From NCBI GenBank assembly GCA_027575805.1, contig JANBPU010000409.1, forward strand, positions 1-12,496: a stretch of DNA of 12,496 nucleotides, read 5' to 3'. Numbering within the stretch: position 1 is the first letter of the stretch; each line of letters begins with the position of its first letter. Positions 1-7,836 of the stretch are shown piece after piece. The notes beneath the pieces were generated by a model. It was not told the DNA's origin. It ran no database searches and saw only the letters and a program-made list of their open reading frames with translations. The position numbers were made by a program, and so were the translations under genes. The DNA is from Mycoemilia scoparia. Its lineage: Eukaryota > Kickxellomycota > Kickxellomycetes > Kickxellales > Kickxellaceae.

Positions 1-381
1 TAGCGAAATCGCCCTCAGATATTCCATCCAAAAAGTGCTCAAAATTGCGAACTAGACCCTTGAGACTGTCTAGTACATGATTTACCAATTCAGTAAATTG
101 GTTATCAATGTGCTTCCTCTCTGCATCATCCTTAACCAATTCTATCTGTCTACAGAACTCTTGGAGTATTTTTGCAGGTTTAAAAGCTGTGTGATTTTTG
201 AATTATTGGGATCATTAAAATCACCCTTTGAATCACTAGTATACCGAGCAATGCCTTCTCCAATTGCAATGAGCGAAGCGAGAGTATCCTTGGCTTCAGA
301 AGAATTCACCTTGGAAGTATCCACCAGTATCGTTCGGATACAGTCTTCTCCGATAATTTCTCTAAGGTCAGGCAAGGGCAT
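1..381 (-). CDS. Hypothetical protein, 5' part of a gene running off the left edge; one frame change inside
   Basis: I do not recognise this gene. It opens at ATG 379-381 (MPLPDLREIIGED) and stays open for 79 codons to a TAG at 142-144. A second minus frame is open from about position 202 to the window edge without a stop. It reads as a charged helical protein (LQEFCRQIELVKDDAER, then ELVNHVLDSLKGLVRNFEHF). The two frames overlap and both look coding, so an intron or a one-base shift must join them. One intron that restores frame is donor GTGATT at about 236 to acceptor CACACAG ending at about 187 (50 bp). Another is donor GTATAC at about 244 to acceptor CTGTAG ending at about 150 (95 bp). 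Neither is compelling. A TATA box 76 bp upstream, shared with the gene at 1691-2185, supports transcription. No signal peptide or membrane segment is visible. The 3' end is outside the window. Confidence 0.5.
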
Positions 382-456
382 CGTTGAGAAAGCAAAGGGT
401 TGTAGGAAGTAGATGGAGCGTGCTGTGTTGTTGTTTTAGAAATGAAAATGGCTGTA

Positions 457-467
457 CTATTTATACC
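457..467 (-). promoter_or_regulatory. TATA box of the gene at 1-381
   Basis: The minus strand reads GGTATAAATAG, 76 bp upstream of the ATG. The identical 11-mer lies at almost the same distance from the start of the next minus-strand gene (2271-2281), and the sequence around it is also alike. Confidence 0.6.
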
Positions 468-743
468 TTTTTTTGCCGAGTTGAGAAAATTACAATTTTT
501 CTTTTTGGGTTTTGAGAGTATTTAACAAAGCGGTACATTATCAGTATTGGTAGTAGTAGGAATAGCGAATGCATTGGCAGCATTCAAATATCATGACCTT
601 TAGTTGAATGGAAATTCCGACAAAACGAAATAAACACGGTTATTTAGAAAAAGATAGAAATCAAAAATTATATCAATTCACACTATCAATTCAACAGCAT
701 AAGTCAAAAATATACAAAATTTTTAGACTACTGATTGCCGCTC

Positions 744-780
744 TACAAATATCACAATTTTTAGAGTTGTGATATTTGTA
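744..780. repeat. Perfect 14-bp inverted repeat (hairpin)
   Basis: The arms TACAAATATCACAA (744-757) and TTGTGATATTTGTA (767-780) pair perfectly around a 9-base loop. The right arm lies in the block shared with about 2478-2495; the left arm has no counterpart there. It lies 360-400 bp upstream of the first gene's start codon. It could be a cruciform, a dyad binding site or a remnant of a small element; nothing in the sequence decides which. Confidence 0.7.
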
Positions 781-1690
781 ATATTTGTTGAATAAAAATA
801 GAGTTTCGGAATATCCATACGAAATTTATAGAATATTGTTTGAGTAAAGCTATTTCACCAATTTGGCATTTGGAACCATTTTTATGACTTTTAACAAAGA
901 CGAATTTCTGCCAGAATTTCCTAAACCAAATTGGTTCAAAAACCATTTATTCCAACTATATTTTTGACTGACACAAAGTCGAAGGTTTGTTATGATAAAT
1001 AGTCGCAATTGTACATTGCGAACTTGTTTGCAACAATTATCAGCGTCAGGTCCAAAAGGGAAATCAAAATTATTGCTAATGCACTATACCGATATCCAGC
1101 TAAACCCAACCTCAACAGTAGCTTTTGGAATGAGCTTTTCAGAGGATGACATTTTCACTGTGCCATTAATTTTTATAGAGAATCTTGTAGGGTATAATTT
1201 GCATTAAAAAGTAAATATCAAGACTAATGAATTTACATGACGAGCTTCTACCCAATAGCTCATTATTGCCATTCCTACATTTCTTGTTGTATAAAAACTT
1301 GGTCTGGATATACCGGCTACTAATACACCCTTATGAATGCTGACAAATAGCAGAGCAGTATACAATTCCTTTGGGATTCAACTTTGTCCTATTTTAAGCA
1401 ATCCCGTACACATTTGATCAAAAGTGATCATTATTTAAACCTTCACATAACAGTGGTTTTACTTCTTCAGTCATGATTTATTTAATAACAACCAAAAAAG
1501 TTTTGTAAATGAAAAATAGCTCATAAAAAACTGCCATAATGCCAATTGCAAATAATGTATGCCATTTCTCTTAATGGGCAATTCTGTAAAGAAACCCCGT
1601 TTATTGAGAATGCAGCATAGCTCTTATCACTTCATTGATATATGGACACTTTTTATGAGCTTCTTAAGAACACTTCTCATAATATTCAAA

Positions 1691-2185
1691 TTACATATAG
1701 ACTTGAAGCGCAAAAGCAACCGTTAGAATGAACTTGTAATGGAGATAATTCTTTCTCTTTACATTCAAAAGCATTCCTAAGATGTTGATTGCAAATTCAA
1801 AAGATTCGGCATACTTTGCCAGTTCTTCCCTATATTTCTGCTCTCTGTACACACTTCGACACTCTGTCTGAAGATAAGGAAAAATCTTTACAGCATTTTT
1901 AAGAATGCGCCCGGCAACACCAACAACACTTTTGTTGATCTTTTTCTTTTGAAGTTTGTTGGTAAGCTTCTTGAAATTGAAACAAAAAGCATTGATATGA
2001 ATCAATACTTTGGAAAATGGTCTTCTAGTTGACTTAACTCTTGAGTAGCTTGGATAGAATAAGTTCAAAGCTTTATAAAACTTTTTCCAAGTTTTGACTT
2101 TACGTGAATCAAATGAAGAATCTTTCTTCCGTGACTCCAGTGAACTCAAATCTAACAGGATTTGTTGGATGTGGTCTTTGAGCAT
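1691..2185 (-). CDS. Hypothetical basic helical protein, 164 aa
   Basis: I do not recognise this protein. The frame runs from ATG 2183-2185 (MLKDHIQQILLDLSS) to a TAA at 1691-1693. It is rich in Lys and Arg, with basic runs at about residues 77-87 (KLQKKKINK), then a helical stretch (VVGVAGRILKNAVKIF) and a region LQTECRSVYREQKYREELAK. The C-terminus is hydrophobic (YKFILTVAFALQVYM) and could be a weak tail anchor, although it is short. A TATA box 86 bp upstream and promoter similarity to the gene at 1-381 suggest that the two are tandem paralogs. Protein similarity is faint: LQEFCR against LQTECR, followed by a helix with similar hydrophobic spacing. No introns are needed. The gene may be real on promoter evidence and length; its function is unknown. 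Confidence 0.55.
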   Translation of the reverse strand: MLKDHIQQILLDLSSLESRKKDSSFDSRKVKTWKKFYKALNLFYPSYSRVKSTRRPFSKVLIHINAFCFNFKKLTNKLQKKKINKSVVGVAGRILKNAVKIFPYLQTECRSVYREQKYREELAKYAESFEFAINILGMLLNVKRKNYLHYKFILTVAFALQVYM

Positions 2186-2270
2186 GGCTTAGGTTGTGGT
2201 CAAGGTTGTAAGGTAGGAGAGATGTGTGTGCTGATGGGAGATATTTTTTCAGCAGTTGGAAATGGCTAAA

Positions 2271-2281
2271 CTATTTATACC
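2271..2281 (-). promoter_or_regulatory. TATA box of the gene at 1691-2185
   Basis: The minus strand reads GGTATAAATAG, 86 bp upstream of the ATG. It is identical to the motif at 457-467, and the downstream leader also matches (minus-strand CAGCAC and TACAACC blocks). Confidence 0.6.
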
Positions 2282-2816
2282 TTTTCTTAAAAAGCTAAAT
2301 TTAGGTTAAAAATTTCTCTTTTAAAATTTCGTGCACAAAAGTGTGACATGTATTACTTTTCTTTATTGTATGCTTTTATCATAAAAAAGATTTTGTATAG
2401 CAAAATAAAAATGGTTGTTTTGAAGGAAGTACAGAAGTCAAAAATTGCAAAAGTTTATTCTATATAAATCTATAAAAATTGTGATACTTGTAATGTTTTG
2501 TGTGTAAAAATGGAATTTCGAAATATCCATACAAAGTTTGTAGAAAGCTAGCAACATAAAATATTTTACCAATCAAGTAAAAGCGGGATTTTCCCAAAAT
2601 TTCCTAAACAAGGTTTATAAAATACTAGTTCCATTTTTATTATAACTTCACATTAAGCTATTCTGTTGGAACAAATGGTCGGATCTCATTAGTCATTATA
2701 TTTGTGTTGAATAGAAATTAGTTGTCCAATTTTGATCTACTCGCAGGATATTTGAAATGCAATTCCTAGGGACTAATCTTTGCCTAAGCTTTTGTTAATG
2801 CTGACCATATCATAAA

Positions 2817-2928
2817 TGGTTAATAGTTTTTGAAGGGTAAATGTTGGTGACCAATGATTATAGTCCAATCAAAGCCAAATGGATGTACAGTTTTACTGGC
2901 TAACTTTCACCCTTCAAAACTATCTCCA
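2817..2928. mobile_element. MITE copy A (about 112 bp), flanked by a 10-bp direct repeat
   Basis: The imperfect terminal inverted repeats are TGGTTAATAGTTTTTGAAGG at the left and, read on the minus strand, TGGAGATAGTTTTGAAGGG at the right. The interior shares GATTATAG, CCAAATGGAT and CAGTTTTACT with copies at 6011 and 9802. It is flanked by the direct repeat ATATCATAAA at 2807-2816 and 2929-2938 (11 bp if the next T is counted). No coding capacity. Confidence 0.75.
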
Positions 2929-3125
2929 ATATCATAAATCTCCATAATCTTATTAATACATGTAAATTTTCACCTTGTACAAAATATACAAAAACCAAGT
3001 ACTATATTATAATTGTAATTGATAATTTACAAATAAAATTTCTGATTTCCACAAATAACTTTCAAAAATAAAAATAAAGACAGATAGGTCATAAAAATAA
3101 TATCATTTGTGTGTATGTTTTTTGT

Positions 3126-5249
3126 TTAAAGAATAGCTAATTTTCCTCTTTTCTTTCTCCAATAAAACATCACCATAGCAGCCAAACCAAACAACGAACT
3201 AGCCCCAAAAATAATTCCAGTCAACAAAATCGTAAACTTAAATTTCCCTCGATGATCTACTTTATCATACACCGCTGCAACTGCATAATTTCCACAAAGC
3301 CCACCTATCACACCACCAAACAACACAATTCCTGTGGTACTTGGAAGTCGCTTAAGTCCATAGAACTGTGCAATTATAACAGGAAGTGTGTTGTTAGTAT
3401 TCAACCCGACCAATCCAAACATTAGGGAAAGAACCATAAACATAGCGTAAGATTTTGCGGGATACCAGAAAGCAAACGTGAATATCATGCTGCTAACCAA
3501 CGATACCAAATAAATGGTTATTGCGCCAACATAGTCTGCCAACATTCCCGATATGATGTTGCCAATGGTATGTGTAATTCCCATCACTGTAGGAATCAGC
3601 GAGCTCTTTGTTGGTGAGATGCCCTGCAGATTTGCTGATGCAATCGAATATCCCGTAAGTGAGTTTGTTGCGATCATTAGGAAAAATAAGGAGAAAAATA
3701 ATAGCCATACAGGTATGTCCATAAGGATCTGGGGATCTAGAAGCATCCACCATTTGCCACTGCTCTGTGTTGCTGTTTCTTTCTTATTTATTGAATTTTT
3801 TTCACCAACTTCTTCAATAACACTGTGGACGTAGTGGCTGTGTTCATGTTCTGTCCTGATTTCATCTTCATCTTCCTCCTTTTTGGTATGCAAGGCATCG
3901 CAAATGCTCTTATGAGGAGATTCATGGTTACCTGCATCAGCATTGTTTGCTTTCATAATTCCTAGTGTATTGTTGTGGTATATCTTGTAATTCGAATTCT
4001 TAATTTGCTTCGGTATAATCTCTGGTTCTCCAAAAGCTTTGTTGGCAGCTGCTGATTCATTGCCAGATACTGTCTCGTTGCAACTAAACATCATTATTCC
4101 AGGTCTTTCGATTTCCAGGTGTTTAGTACCAACATCGCTTTCAAGCTCCCCTCCACTACAATAACCATGACCTGGTTTATTGGTCACCGCAAACCCATTC
4201 GAATCAACACTTGGTATATTTTTCAATGATTTTAGATTGTTATACTGATTCTCGTGAGCTTCTTCACTTTGAATTCCCATCTTCATTGTATTATTAATGT
4301 CAAGAGATGATAATGATGATGGAGGTGGAGGTGGCCGTTTTTGGAAAATTGAACAGATGTTACACACCACAAACACAATAAACCCCACAATCCTAAGGGT
4401 CCAATGAATGCCCACACTGTCAATCAACGCCTGAATAAGCGGCGGCATCCACATTCCTCCAATACCAGCGCCCGATGTAGCGATTCCAATTGCCAACCCC
4501 TTTCCGCCATCAAAATAGTCCAATGGCAATACCATAGCCACGCTATTCATAACTGCTGCTCCGGTACCGACCAGCAGCCCCTGGGTCAATATCAACTGCC
4601 AAATCCTGGTTGAAAATGACGCCAAAAGGTAGCCAAGTACCATCATATTTGTGCCTATTAGTATTGTAAAGCGAGGCCCAATCTTTTCGAAAATGATACC
4701 CCCAACGACCATCATTCCAGATAGACAGATCACACAGGTGGTTGTGATCCACGAGATTTTGGCCGCTGACTCGTTTTTGAACATGGTTTCAAGATAGTAT
4801 GCTTGGTAGACCCCCATGCTTGGAAATAGACTGGTAGTGAACATACTGGTAATAAATGACGCCGTGACTACTAAGACGCCTTGTCGTTGGTGTGGGTTGG
4901 TTCTGAGGGATTTTAACCAGGTGGTTATTCGGCCGAGCCGCAGATAGTTGTTTGACCCGGATGTCGTCTCTGGTGGCATTGTGTTTGGGCTGGTGGCTAG
5001 CTTGTGTTTGTTGAAATCATTGTCGTTGTTGGCATTGCAGCTCTTGGATGAGCTGATACCTTTAGAATTTGGTGATGAGGACGATGACGACAGTTGTGAT
5101 GAGGCGTAGTTGGACTCAATATCATAATCTGGACTTTTCTTTCGTATAACTGCTTTGCCATTTAGTGTTGCTGATGATGATGGAAAGGAGAAGGAGGAGG
5201 ACGACGCTGTATATCCAAAAAACTTGTAAACAAGACTTTTTTTTGCCAT
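3126..5249 (-). CDS. MFS transporter, monocarboxylate-transporter-like (Mch/MCT family), 707 aa
   Basis: This is a plasma- or vacuolar-membrane transporter of the major facilitator superfamily, closest in pattern to fungal Mch proteins (SLC16-like). Twelve membrane segments are visible. TM1-6 span about residues 124-303: GVLVVTASFITSMF with GVYQAYYL, then ISWITTTCVICLSG, the loop FEKIGPRF, FTILIGTNMMVLGYLL, a Gly-rich TM5 (IGIATSGAGIGG) and a TM6 ending at SIFQKR. TM7-12 span about 514-696. A cytosolic loop of about 205 residues lies between them, opening with a proline run, and the N-terminal tail of about 120 residues is Ser/Asn-rich. Yeast members are often about 500 residues, so the extra length is mostly this loop and tail. 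The start is ATG 5247-5249; one codon upstream is a TTG. The substrate cannot be told: the family includes transporters of monocarboxylates and of riboflavin. No introns are needed, and the gene ends in TAA. Confidence 0.9.
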   Translation of the reverse strand: MAKKSLVYKFFGYTASSSSFSFPSSSATLNGKAVIRKKSPDYDIESNYASSQLSSSSSSPNSKGISSSKSCNANNDNDFNKHKLATSPNTMPPETTSGSNNYLRLGRITTWLKSLRTNPHQRQGVLVVTASFITSMFTTSLFPSMGVYQAYYLETMFKNESAAKISWITTTCVICLSGMMVVGGIIFEKIGPRFTILIGTNMMVLGYLLASFSTRIWQLILTQGLLVGTGAAVMNSVAMVLPLDYFDGGKGLAIGIATSGAGIGGMWMPPLIQALIDSVGIHWTLRIVGFIVFVVCNICSIFQKRPPPPPSSLSSLDINNTMKMGIQSEEAHENQYNNLKSLKNIPSVDSNGFAVTNKPGHGYCSGGELESDVGTKHLEIERPGIMMFSCNETVSGNESAAANKAFGEPEIIPKQIKNSNYKIYHNNTLGIMKANNADAGNHESPHKSICDALHTKKEEDEDEIRTEHEHSHYVHSVIEEVGEKNSINKKETATQSSGKWWMLLDPQILMDIPVWLLFFSLFFLMIATNSLTGYSIASANLQGISPTKSSLIPTVMGITHTIGNIISGMLADYVGAITIYLVSLVSSMIFTFAFWYPAKSYAMFMVLSLMFGLVGLNTNNTLPVIIAQFYGLKRLPSTTGIVLFGGVIGGLCGNYAVAAVYDKVDHRGKFKFTILLTGIIFGASSLFGLAAMVMFYWRKKRGKLAIL

Positions 5250-5912
5250 CAATAAATAAATACGTTTGCTTAAATAAAGAATAAATAAGGAGAATGAAAT
5301 GTTAGTTGTAGTATAAAGCTAAGAATGAAAGAGACAGAGCGAGAAAAGATTAGACAACCAGCTGAATTAAATAACAGTGACCAGGAGACTTTATTTATAA
5401 CGAAAAAAGCCGAAAATTCAGTTTCCATACCCTTCAGGGAATTGGTCGTCAAATTGCTGTGTGGAGGTGCGGGTGCCAAAGTAAGGATATCATTGTGGCG
5501 CTTTTAAGTGATGAACATACACACCTAAAGAGTAGCAGTAAATTTTAGGGTTTGATGAAAAGAGCAGTAGGAAAAGCTATAAGTAAACCCACGCTCGCTA
5601 GAAACTACCCCTCTTTCTCTCTCCCAAGCCCTCATTCATGGTGAGGCTAATTGATAACCGCCTTGATTTGCTTGCTATTTACTATTATTATTATAATAAC
5701 ATGACAAAGAAAGTTATGGTGGAGACAACTACAGCTAAAAAGCAACTCAATTAAAGTTGTATATAAACTAACTGTAAATAATAACATTCATAAAGTCCGT
5801 ATTACATGCAGTGCTTTTGTATCAAAGAGAAGGAGGCCCCCACGCGCACACATTTGAATGCGATGAGTGTATGTGTGGATACTTTTTGATTTATCCCCAA
5901 CTCAAACATCAA

Positions 5913-5980
5913 CAATTCATTTTCCAATGAATTGGAATATAAATACAAAGACAATTGTGGTTTCATCAAAAGCCACAATT
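5913..5980. repeat. Two adjacent short hairpins
   Basis: The first has arms CAATTCATT (5913-5921) and AATGAATTG (5926-5934) around TTCC. The second has arms AATTGTGG (5953-5960) and CCACAATT (5973-5980), extendable by three more pairs including one G-U. They end 30 bp left of a MITE. Purpose unknown. Confidence 0.5.
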
Positions 5981-6010
5981 CTAACTTGAAAATCTGAAGC
6001 TTTGTCTATA

Positions 6011-6124
6011 CGGGTAATAATTTTTGAAGGGTGACTTTTGGTGGCCAAAGATTATAGAGAAATTACAGCCAAATGGATATCCAGTTTTACTAGTAAACTT
6101 TCAACCTTCAAAAATTATTACCCA
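6011..6124. mobile_element. MITE copy B (114 bp), TA-flanked
   Basis: This is the best-preserved copy. The left end reads CGGGTAATAATTTTTGAAGG, and the right end, read on the minus strand, reads TGGGTAATAATTTTTGAAGG: 19 of 20 match. TA lies directly outside both ends (6009-6010 and 6125-6126). The interior has GGCCAAAGATTATAG and a TTTTACTAGTAAA near-palindrome in the right half. No open frame. Confidence 0.85.
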
Positions 6125-6126
6125 TA

Positions 6127-6243
6127 TGGGCGATTATTTTTGAAGGGCTAAATCAATATTATCAATGATAATATGGGCTTGGCCAGTATGCATGATGAAA
6201 CTGGCCTACTAGTAAAACTTATCCCTTTGAAAATATTCATTCA
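6127..6243. mobile_element. MITE copy C (117 bp), TA-flanked, with a different core
   Basis: The left end is TGGGCGATTATTTTTGAAGG. The right end, on the minus strand, is TGAATGAATATTTTCAAAGG, which is more diverged. TA flanks both ends (6125-6126 and 6244-6245), the left one shared with copy B. The core differs from A, B and D. It holds the hairpin ATATTATC/GATAATAT (6156-6163 and 6167-6174) and the hairpin GGCCAGT/ACTGGCC (6181-6187 and 6200-6206). The CTACTAGTAAA block of the family is present. Confidence 0.75.
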
Positions 6244-6860
6244 TATGTGCTCGTAGTTTTATATGCACTTTAATCATATCACTTTATCATCGCTTTACAA
6301 TTTAAGTGGCATCTGTAAATGCAGTGGCCTTAGTCGCAAATGGGCATCAAGTTGACTGCCTCCTAAAAAATGCTATTCACCAACTAAACATATACCTCAT
6401 TTTGTGGCTGCAATTCGATAGGGTCATGATGCTTATATGTCAAATGATGCATCCATAGTAAATTATATAATAATGCTCTAGGTAGCACTATTAGAAGTCA
6501 TTATAAGATTCAGTTGGACAATGACACTTGTTGAGTCTCAAACCTGGAATAACGAAGAAATTGAATTTGGAGTCAAAATAAATTATTGGGTTTGATCAAC
6601 CTTTTAGAAAGTGTTGCACAATGTGGGTGTCCAAGATGTGTCAATTTTACATTTAGTATTATCCTAATGGGCCATTGATATATTAAAAATTGATAGTGGA
6701 CATGACATATTTTTACTATTCACGATATCATTTTTACTGTCATCAAAAAGTACCAGTATTGCACCACTGCCATCAAAGTGGATCAAAAGATATGTGGTGG
6801 CATCAATATTTTTTCATTGCTATCAGCTAACTCATGTGCACATCCAAGTTTGCTTTGCAA

Positions 6861-6868
6861 GTATAAAA
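6861..6868 (+). promoter_or_regulatory. TATA box of the small gene at 6939
   Basis: GTATAAAA lies 78 bp upstream of ATG 6939-6941, the same spacing as in the two small minus-strand genes (76 and 86 bp). A T-rich, C-containing leader lies in between. Confidence 0.55.
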
Positions 6869-6938
6869 CCGGGGCATTAAAACCTCTATAAACCTATAGA
6901 CACTTCAATTGTTTTATTTCTTTTATTATCTCCTAAAC

Positions 6939-7343
6939 ATGTTTGGCCAATTTCACGGAGAGGAATTGGAGTCCTATTACATCGATGGACTTGAAATCGA
7001 TGATGAAAATGAGTTCAAACAAAAAATTTCCAAAATCGTAGATGAATGCTCCATTGTAAGTGTATAAACTTTCAGAGCTATATACACTATACAGACATAG
7101 TTTTTTCATAGATACAGACAATCATGTTGGTATTAATTAATATTTTCATCATTATTGTTCTTTTTTAATGTATTATAGCACTCGGTCGAATTTAATGGCA
7201 ATGCTATCAAAACAAGCCAGACATTGGATTATGTGGGGGATTCCCTGGAAAGCTCAAAGCCCTTTATTCTGGTAATTGGGTACTCTGAAAAGCACTTTAA
7301 TCTTTTGAAAATCCAAGTCACACTTTTTGACTTGAACCTGTAA
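6939..7343 (+). CDS. Small two-exon protein, 93 aa, possibly ubiquitin-fold
   Basis: Exon 1 is 6939-7055 (39 codons) and exon 2 is 7179-7343 (54 codons and TAA). The joining intron has a perfect GTAAGT donor and a TATTATAG acceptor and is in phase 0. The protein starts MFGQFHGEELESYYIDG. A helix-like stretch follows (EFKQKISKIVDEC), then VEFNGNAIKTSQTLDYVG and KPFILVIGY. The order strand-helix-strand, FNGxxI, TLxxY, hydrophobic last strand resembles the ubiquitin pattern (FAGKQL, TLSDY, LHLVL). There is no C-terminal GG, so it is unlikely to be a conjugated modifier. That fold is an inference from spacing only. A TATA box at normal distance and clean splice sites favour a real gene. A second intron starting at GTAATT (7274) cannot be excluded and would change the C-terminus. 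Confidence 0.55.
7056..7178 (+). other. Intron of the 93-aa gene
   Basis: The 123-bp intron begins GTAAGT and ends TTAATGTATTATAG. Without splicing the frame stops after three codons (GTA AGT GTA TAA). Splicing joins two open segments into one of 93 codons. Confidence 0.7.
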
Positions 7344-7836
7344 AGTACCAATTTTGGCTGAGGATATATCAGTAAAGCACTTGGGATTTATAGCTCCGTG
7401 ATTTAAATGTTGATGAGCTAACTGAAATTTAAATTTGAGTCTGAATTTGTGCTACAAATTTAAATTACAATCATGATCAAATAATCAGAGCCAAGTATCA
7501 ATAATCACACCTATTTTGATAAACATGGACATGCAAGGCATTGTTTATGCCTATAAAAAGTAAACAGAAAACTGAATGTGCTGTTTGATTTTGTCAGACA
7601 ATCTTTGTACTTTTTGTGGATAGTAAGGGTTAAGCCTGTAAAAGAAACCCATAAGCATAACAGGAATAATATTACATATTGGTTTAGTTGCCTATACATT
7701 TTCATAGAACCTTTGGTTCTTTTTCATTTTATATACATATATATATATATTGTTTAAGTATATTTCACTTTTATTGTTGCTTCCCTCCAACACTTTTAAC
7801 CCTTTCGTATACTATTACATATCTCTAGAAAAAAAG
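7344..7836. other. Intergenic region upstream of ORC2
   Basis: 493 bp without a convincing gene. It has paired AAATTTAAATT tracts near 7426-7465, a short inverted repeat GGCAT/ATGCC at 7538-7552 and an AT-dinucleotide run at 7731-7750. TACTATTAC at 7810-7818 followed by CTCTAG looks like the 3' end of an intron just before the ORC2 ATG, so a leader intron is possible. Confidence 0.4.
7731..7750. repeat. AT-dinucleotide run
   Basis: A 20-bp TA/AT alternation interrupted by one C, about 90 bp upstream of the ORC2 start. It may serve as the TATA region of ORC2 or be a simple microsatellite. Confidence 0.6.

Larger units (their letters stand above)
382..1690. other. Intergenic region, 1.3 kb; left part duplicated at 2186-2640
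   Basis: No convincing gene is seen here. Positions about 395-470 and 700-940 are recognisably related to 2205-2285 and 2434-2620. The shared blocks include the leader, the TATA box, a TTGTGATATTTGTAA-like block, a GAATATCCATAC block and a block around ATTTCCTAAAC. From about 960 to 1690 I see only AT-rich sequence with no clear homology. The 71-codon plus-strand frame at 992-1207 has no recognisable features. Confidence 0.5.
2186..3125. other. Intergenic region, 0.9 kb, with one MITE copy
   Basis: The first 450 bp hold the duplicated promoter block of the 164-aa gene. A MITE-like element lies at 2817-2928. The remainder, including the 190 bp after it, is AT-rich 3' flank of the transporter gene. 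No further gene is seen. Confidence 0.5.
5250..6938. other. Divergent intergenic region, 1.7 kb, with two MITE copies and two hairpins
   Basis: It separates the minus-strand transporter from the plus-strand small gene, so it should hold both promoters. A minus-strand TTATAAATAAAG lies about 140 bp upstream of the transporter ATG. A CT-rich stretch (CCCTCTTTCTCTCTCCC) lies near 5610. Hairpins lie at 5913-5980 and MITE copies at 6011-6243. From 6244 to 6850 I see no gene and no obvious repeat. Confidence 0.5.

Noticed and set aside
928..945. Possible tRNA T-arm (GGTTCAAAAACC)
   Set aside because: No matching acceptor stem, anticodon arm or D-arm could be found around it. No tRNA or rRNA was seen elsewhere in the window.
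992..1207. 71-codon plus-strand open frame in the first intergenic region
   Set aside because: No recognisable motif, no clear promoter and no match to a neighbour; a frame of this length is expected by chance. It stays possible but unsupported.
5701..5754. 17-codon frame MTKKVMVETTTAKKQLN
   Set aside because: Too short to separate from chance and with no conserved context.
7750..7836. N-terminal extension of ORC2 by 29 codons
   Set aside because: It would start at TTG inside an AT run and adds a hydrophobic leader unlike Orc2; the ATG at 7837 is the natural start.
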